The notes under the pieces were generated by a model. That model was given only the letters and a program-made list of their open reading frames with translations. It was not told the origin of the DNA and did not search any database. Shown here piece by piece: positions 62,022-64,000 of a DNA stretch of 64,000 nucleotides. This DNA is from Leclercia adecarboxylata. GTDB lineage: Bacteria > Pseudomonadota > Gammaproteobacteria > Enterobacterales > Enterobacteriaceae. The position numbers and the translations under genes were made by a program. The first letter of the stretch is position 1; the number at the start of each line of letters is the position of its first letter. The stretch is taken from assembly GCA_901472455.1 (NCBI GenBank), contig LR590464.1:1426001-1490000 (forward strand). Reading direction: 5' to 3'.

Positions 62022-63492
62022 AACAGTGATTATTGGTGCCGGTTTTGGCGGATTAGCGCTGGCCATTCGGCTGCAGGCGCAGGGTATTGCCCACACTTCT
62101 GCTGGAGCAGCGGGATAAGCCCGGCGGGCGCGCTTACGTTTATCACGATAAAGGGTTCACCTTTGACGCCGGACCGACGGTGATAACCGATCCCACCGCC
62201 ATCGAAGAGCTCTTTACCCTGGCCGGCAAACGCATGGCGGACTATGTTGATCTGCTGCCGGTCACCCCTTTCTACCGCCTGTGCTGGGAGACCGGCGAGG
62301 TGTTTGATTACGACAATGTGCAGACCCGGCTGGAAGAGCAGATAAGACGGTTCAACCCCCGCGACGTGGAAGGTTACCGCAAGTTTCACGCCTACTCGCG
62401 GGAGGTGTTTAACGAGGGGTATCTCAAGCTCGGCACGGTGCCGTTCCTCTCGTTCCGCGATATGCTCCGCGCCGGGCCGCAGCTTACCCGTTTGCAGGCC
62501 TGGCGCAGCGTCTACAGCATGGTCTCGCGCTTTATCGAGAATGAACAGCTGCGCCAGGCGTTCTCTTTTCATTCGCTGCTGGTGGGCGGTAATCCGTTTG
62601 CCACCTCGTCCATCTATACCCTGATCCACGCCCTGGAGCGTGAGTGGGCGTCTGGTTTGCCCGCGGCGGCACCGGGGCGCTGGTGCAGGGGCTGGTGAAG
62701 CTCTATCAGGATCTGGGCGGCGAGTTGCAGCTGAATGCTGAGGTGACCCGGCTGGTGGCCGAGGGCGAGCATATTCGCGCCGTGGAGCTGAAAGATGGCC
62801 AGGTCATCCCGGTCGCGGCGGTGGCCTCCAACGCCGACGTGGTGCATACCTATGAAAAACTGCTGGGACACCATCCGGTAGGCGCCTCTCGTGCGGCATC
62901 GCTCAAGCGTAAACGGATGAGTAATTCCTTGTTTGTGCTCTATTTTGGCCTGAACAAGCAGCACGATCTTGCGCACCACACCGTCTGTTTCGGGCCGCGG
63001 TACAAAGAGTTGATCGACGATATTTTTAATAAAAACGCGCTGGCGGAGGATTTTTCGCTTTATCTTCACGCCCCCTGCGTTACCGATCCCTCGCTGGCAC
63101 CGCCGGGCTGCGGCAGTTATTACGTATTAGCGCCGGTGCCCCACCTGGGCACCGCAGATCTCGACTGGACGGTGGAAGGGCCGCGCCTGCGGGACAGGAT
63201 TTTTGCCTATCTGGAAGCCCATTACATGCCGGGGCTGCGCAGCCAGCTGGTAACCCACCGCATGTTCACTCCCTTCGATTTTCGCGATCAGCTGGGCGCC
63301 CATCTGGGGTCGGCTTTTTCTGTCGAACCGATCCTGCGCCAGAGCGCCTGGTTCCGACCGCACAATCGCGACAGCCGAATCCCCAACCTTTACCTGGTCG
63401 GGGCGGGTACCCATCCGGGGGCCGGTATTCCCGGCGTGATTGGTTCGGCAAAAGCGACGGCAGGGCTGATGCTGGAGGCGCTTTCCCGATGA
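62014..63492 (+). CDS. crtI: Phytoene desaturase CrtI
   Basis: About 492 residues, four-step desaturase producing lycopene. MNKTVIIGAGFGGLALAIRL is the FAD motif; GGRAYVYHDKGFTFDAGPTVI and the C-terminal LYLVGAGTHPGAGIPGVIGSAKATA are bacterial CrtI signatures. Jumps near 62092 and 62650, both with correct continuation. It overlaps crtB by 4 bp. Confidence 0.94.
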
Positions 63493-64000
63493 ATACGACC
63501 CTGATGGATCATGCCACCGGCACCATGGCTGTGGGTTCGAAAAGCTTTGCCACTGCGGCGAAGCTCTTCGACCCGGCGACCCGACGTAGCGTGCTGATGC
63601 TCTACGCCTGGTGCCGTTACTGCGACGACGTAATCGACGGCCAGGAGCTGGGGTTTAACGCCACTCCCGTGGATAGCGCTCAGGCAGAGTTACGCCTGGA
63701 GATGCTTAAAAAGCAGACCCTGCGCGCCTGGGAAGGGTGCGAGATGCACGAGCCCGCCTTTGCCGCCTTTCAGGAGGTGGCGCTGGGCCACAATATCCCG
63801 CTCCAGCTGGCTTACGATCACCTTGATGGCTTTGCCATGGACGTACGCGAGACGCATTACGAGACGTTCGATGACACCCTGCAATACTGCTACCGCGTGG
63901 CGGGCGTGGTGGGGTTAATGATGGCCCGGGTGATGGGCGTGCGCGATGAAGCTGTGCTCGATCGTGCCTGTGATTTAGGCCTGGCGTTTCAACTGACCAA
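63489..64000 (+). CDS. crtB: Phytoene synthase CrtB (partial, cut by window end)
   Basis: The first about 171 residues of a 15-cis-phytoene synthase. GSKSFATAAKLFD and YAWCRYCDDVIDG carry the first DxxxD motif; DGFAMDVRET and YCYRVAGVVGLMM follow. It joins two GGPP to phytoene. Any crtZ would lie beyond the window. Confidence 0.94.
   Translation, partial: MNTTLMDHATGTMAVGSKSFATAAKLFDPATRRSVLMLYAWCRYCDDVIDGQELGFNATPVDSAQAELRLEMLKKQTLRAWEGCEMHEPAFAAFQEVALGHNIPLQLAYDHLDGFAMDVRETHYETFDDTLQYCYRVAGVVGLMMARVMGVRDEAVLDRACDLGLAFQLT

Overview
The window is chromosomal DNA of a member of the Enterobacteriaceae. Its backbone follows the E. coli 18-min order almost gene for gene: ybiT, ybiU, ybiV, ybiW, ybiY, fsaA, moeB, moeA, iaaA, gsiABCD, then rimO, bssR, yliI, gstB, dacC, deoR, ybjG, mdfA, ybjI, ybjJ, rcdA. 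The encoded proteins are close to E. coli in length and sequence. A crtE-idi-crtY-crtI-crtB cluster at the right end points to a yellow-pigmented relative (for example Leclercia, Pseudescherichia, Atlantibacter, Cronobacter or a pigmented Kosakonia). The genus cannot be fixed from the window alone.

Layout. 1-2.34 kb: AT-rich end of an integrated element with a serine recombinase, abutting the 5' end of ybiT and supplying its first codons. 2.3-13.4 kb: backbone, with two HAD/oxygenase-like genes, a glycyl-radical enzyme and activase, fsaA and moeAB. It is interrupted at 6.50-7.17 kb by a GC-rich, non-coding element with terminal inverted repeats that splits a terminator hairpin. 13.6-19.9 kb: iaaA-gsiABCD glutathione/peptide uptake. 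20.0-26.8 kb: accessory block with a small lipoprotein, nitroreductase, DJ-1/PfpI protein, quinoprotein glucose dehydrogenase gcd and an acetyltransferase. It also holds a roughly 1-kb phage-satellite-like islet bracketed by inverted arrays of 50-55 bp repeats. 26.8-34.3 kb: a sigma-54 regulated mannose-family PTS with two SIS-domain deglycases (gfrR-gfrABCDEF), for uptake and breakdown of fructoselysine and glucoselysine.

35.9-44.5 kb, between rimO and bssR, is an island. It has a PD-(D/E)XK-like protein facing a six-gene operon whose genes all overlap by 4-8 bp. That operon encodes three different dynamin-like GTPases, two paralogous helical proteins with unlike C-termini, and an alpha/beta hydrolase. 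It is the best candidate in the window for an undescribed system, plausibly membrane remodelling or defence.

44.9-55.1 kb returns to backbone: bssR, yliI, gstB, dacC, deoR, two PAP2 phosphatases behind a PmrA-like box, mdfA, ybjI-ybjJ and rcdA. 55.1-57.6 kb holds an unrecognised lipoprotein/membrane-protein operon, and 58.1-64.0 kb holds a DUF2239 gene and the carotenoid operon, cut by the window end within crtB.

More than half of the conserved genes carry one or more single-base indels at which the reading frame jumps and the expected protein resumes at once. Many lie in homopolymers, and even housekeeping genes (rimO, moeA, moeB, dacC) are affected. This looks like uncorrected sequencing error rather than real gene decay. 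Coordinates are therefore given for whole genes across the frame jumps.
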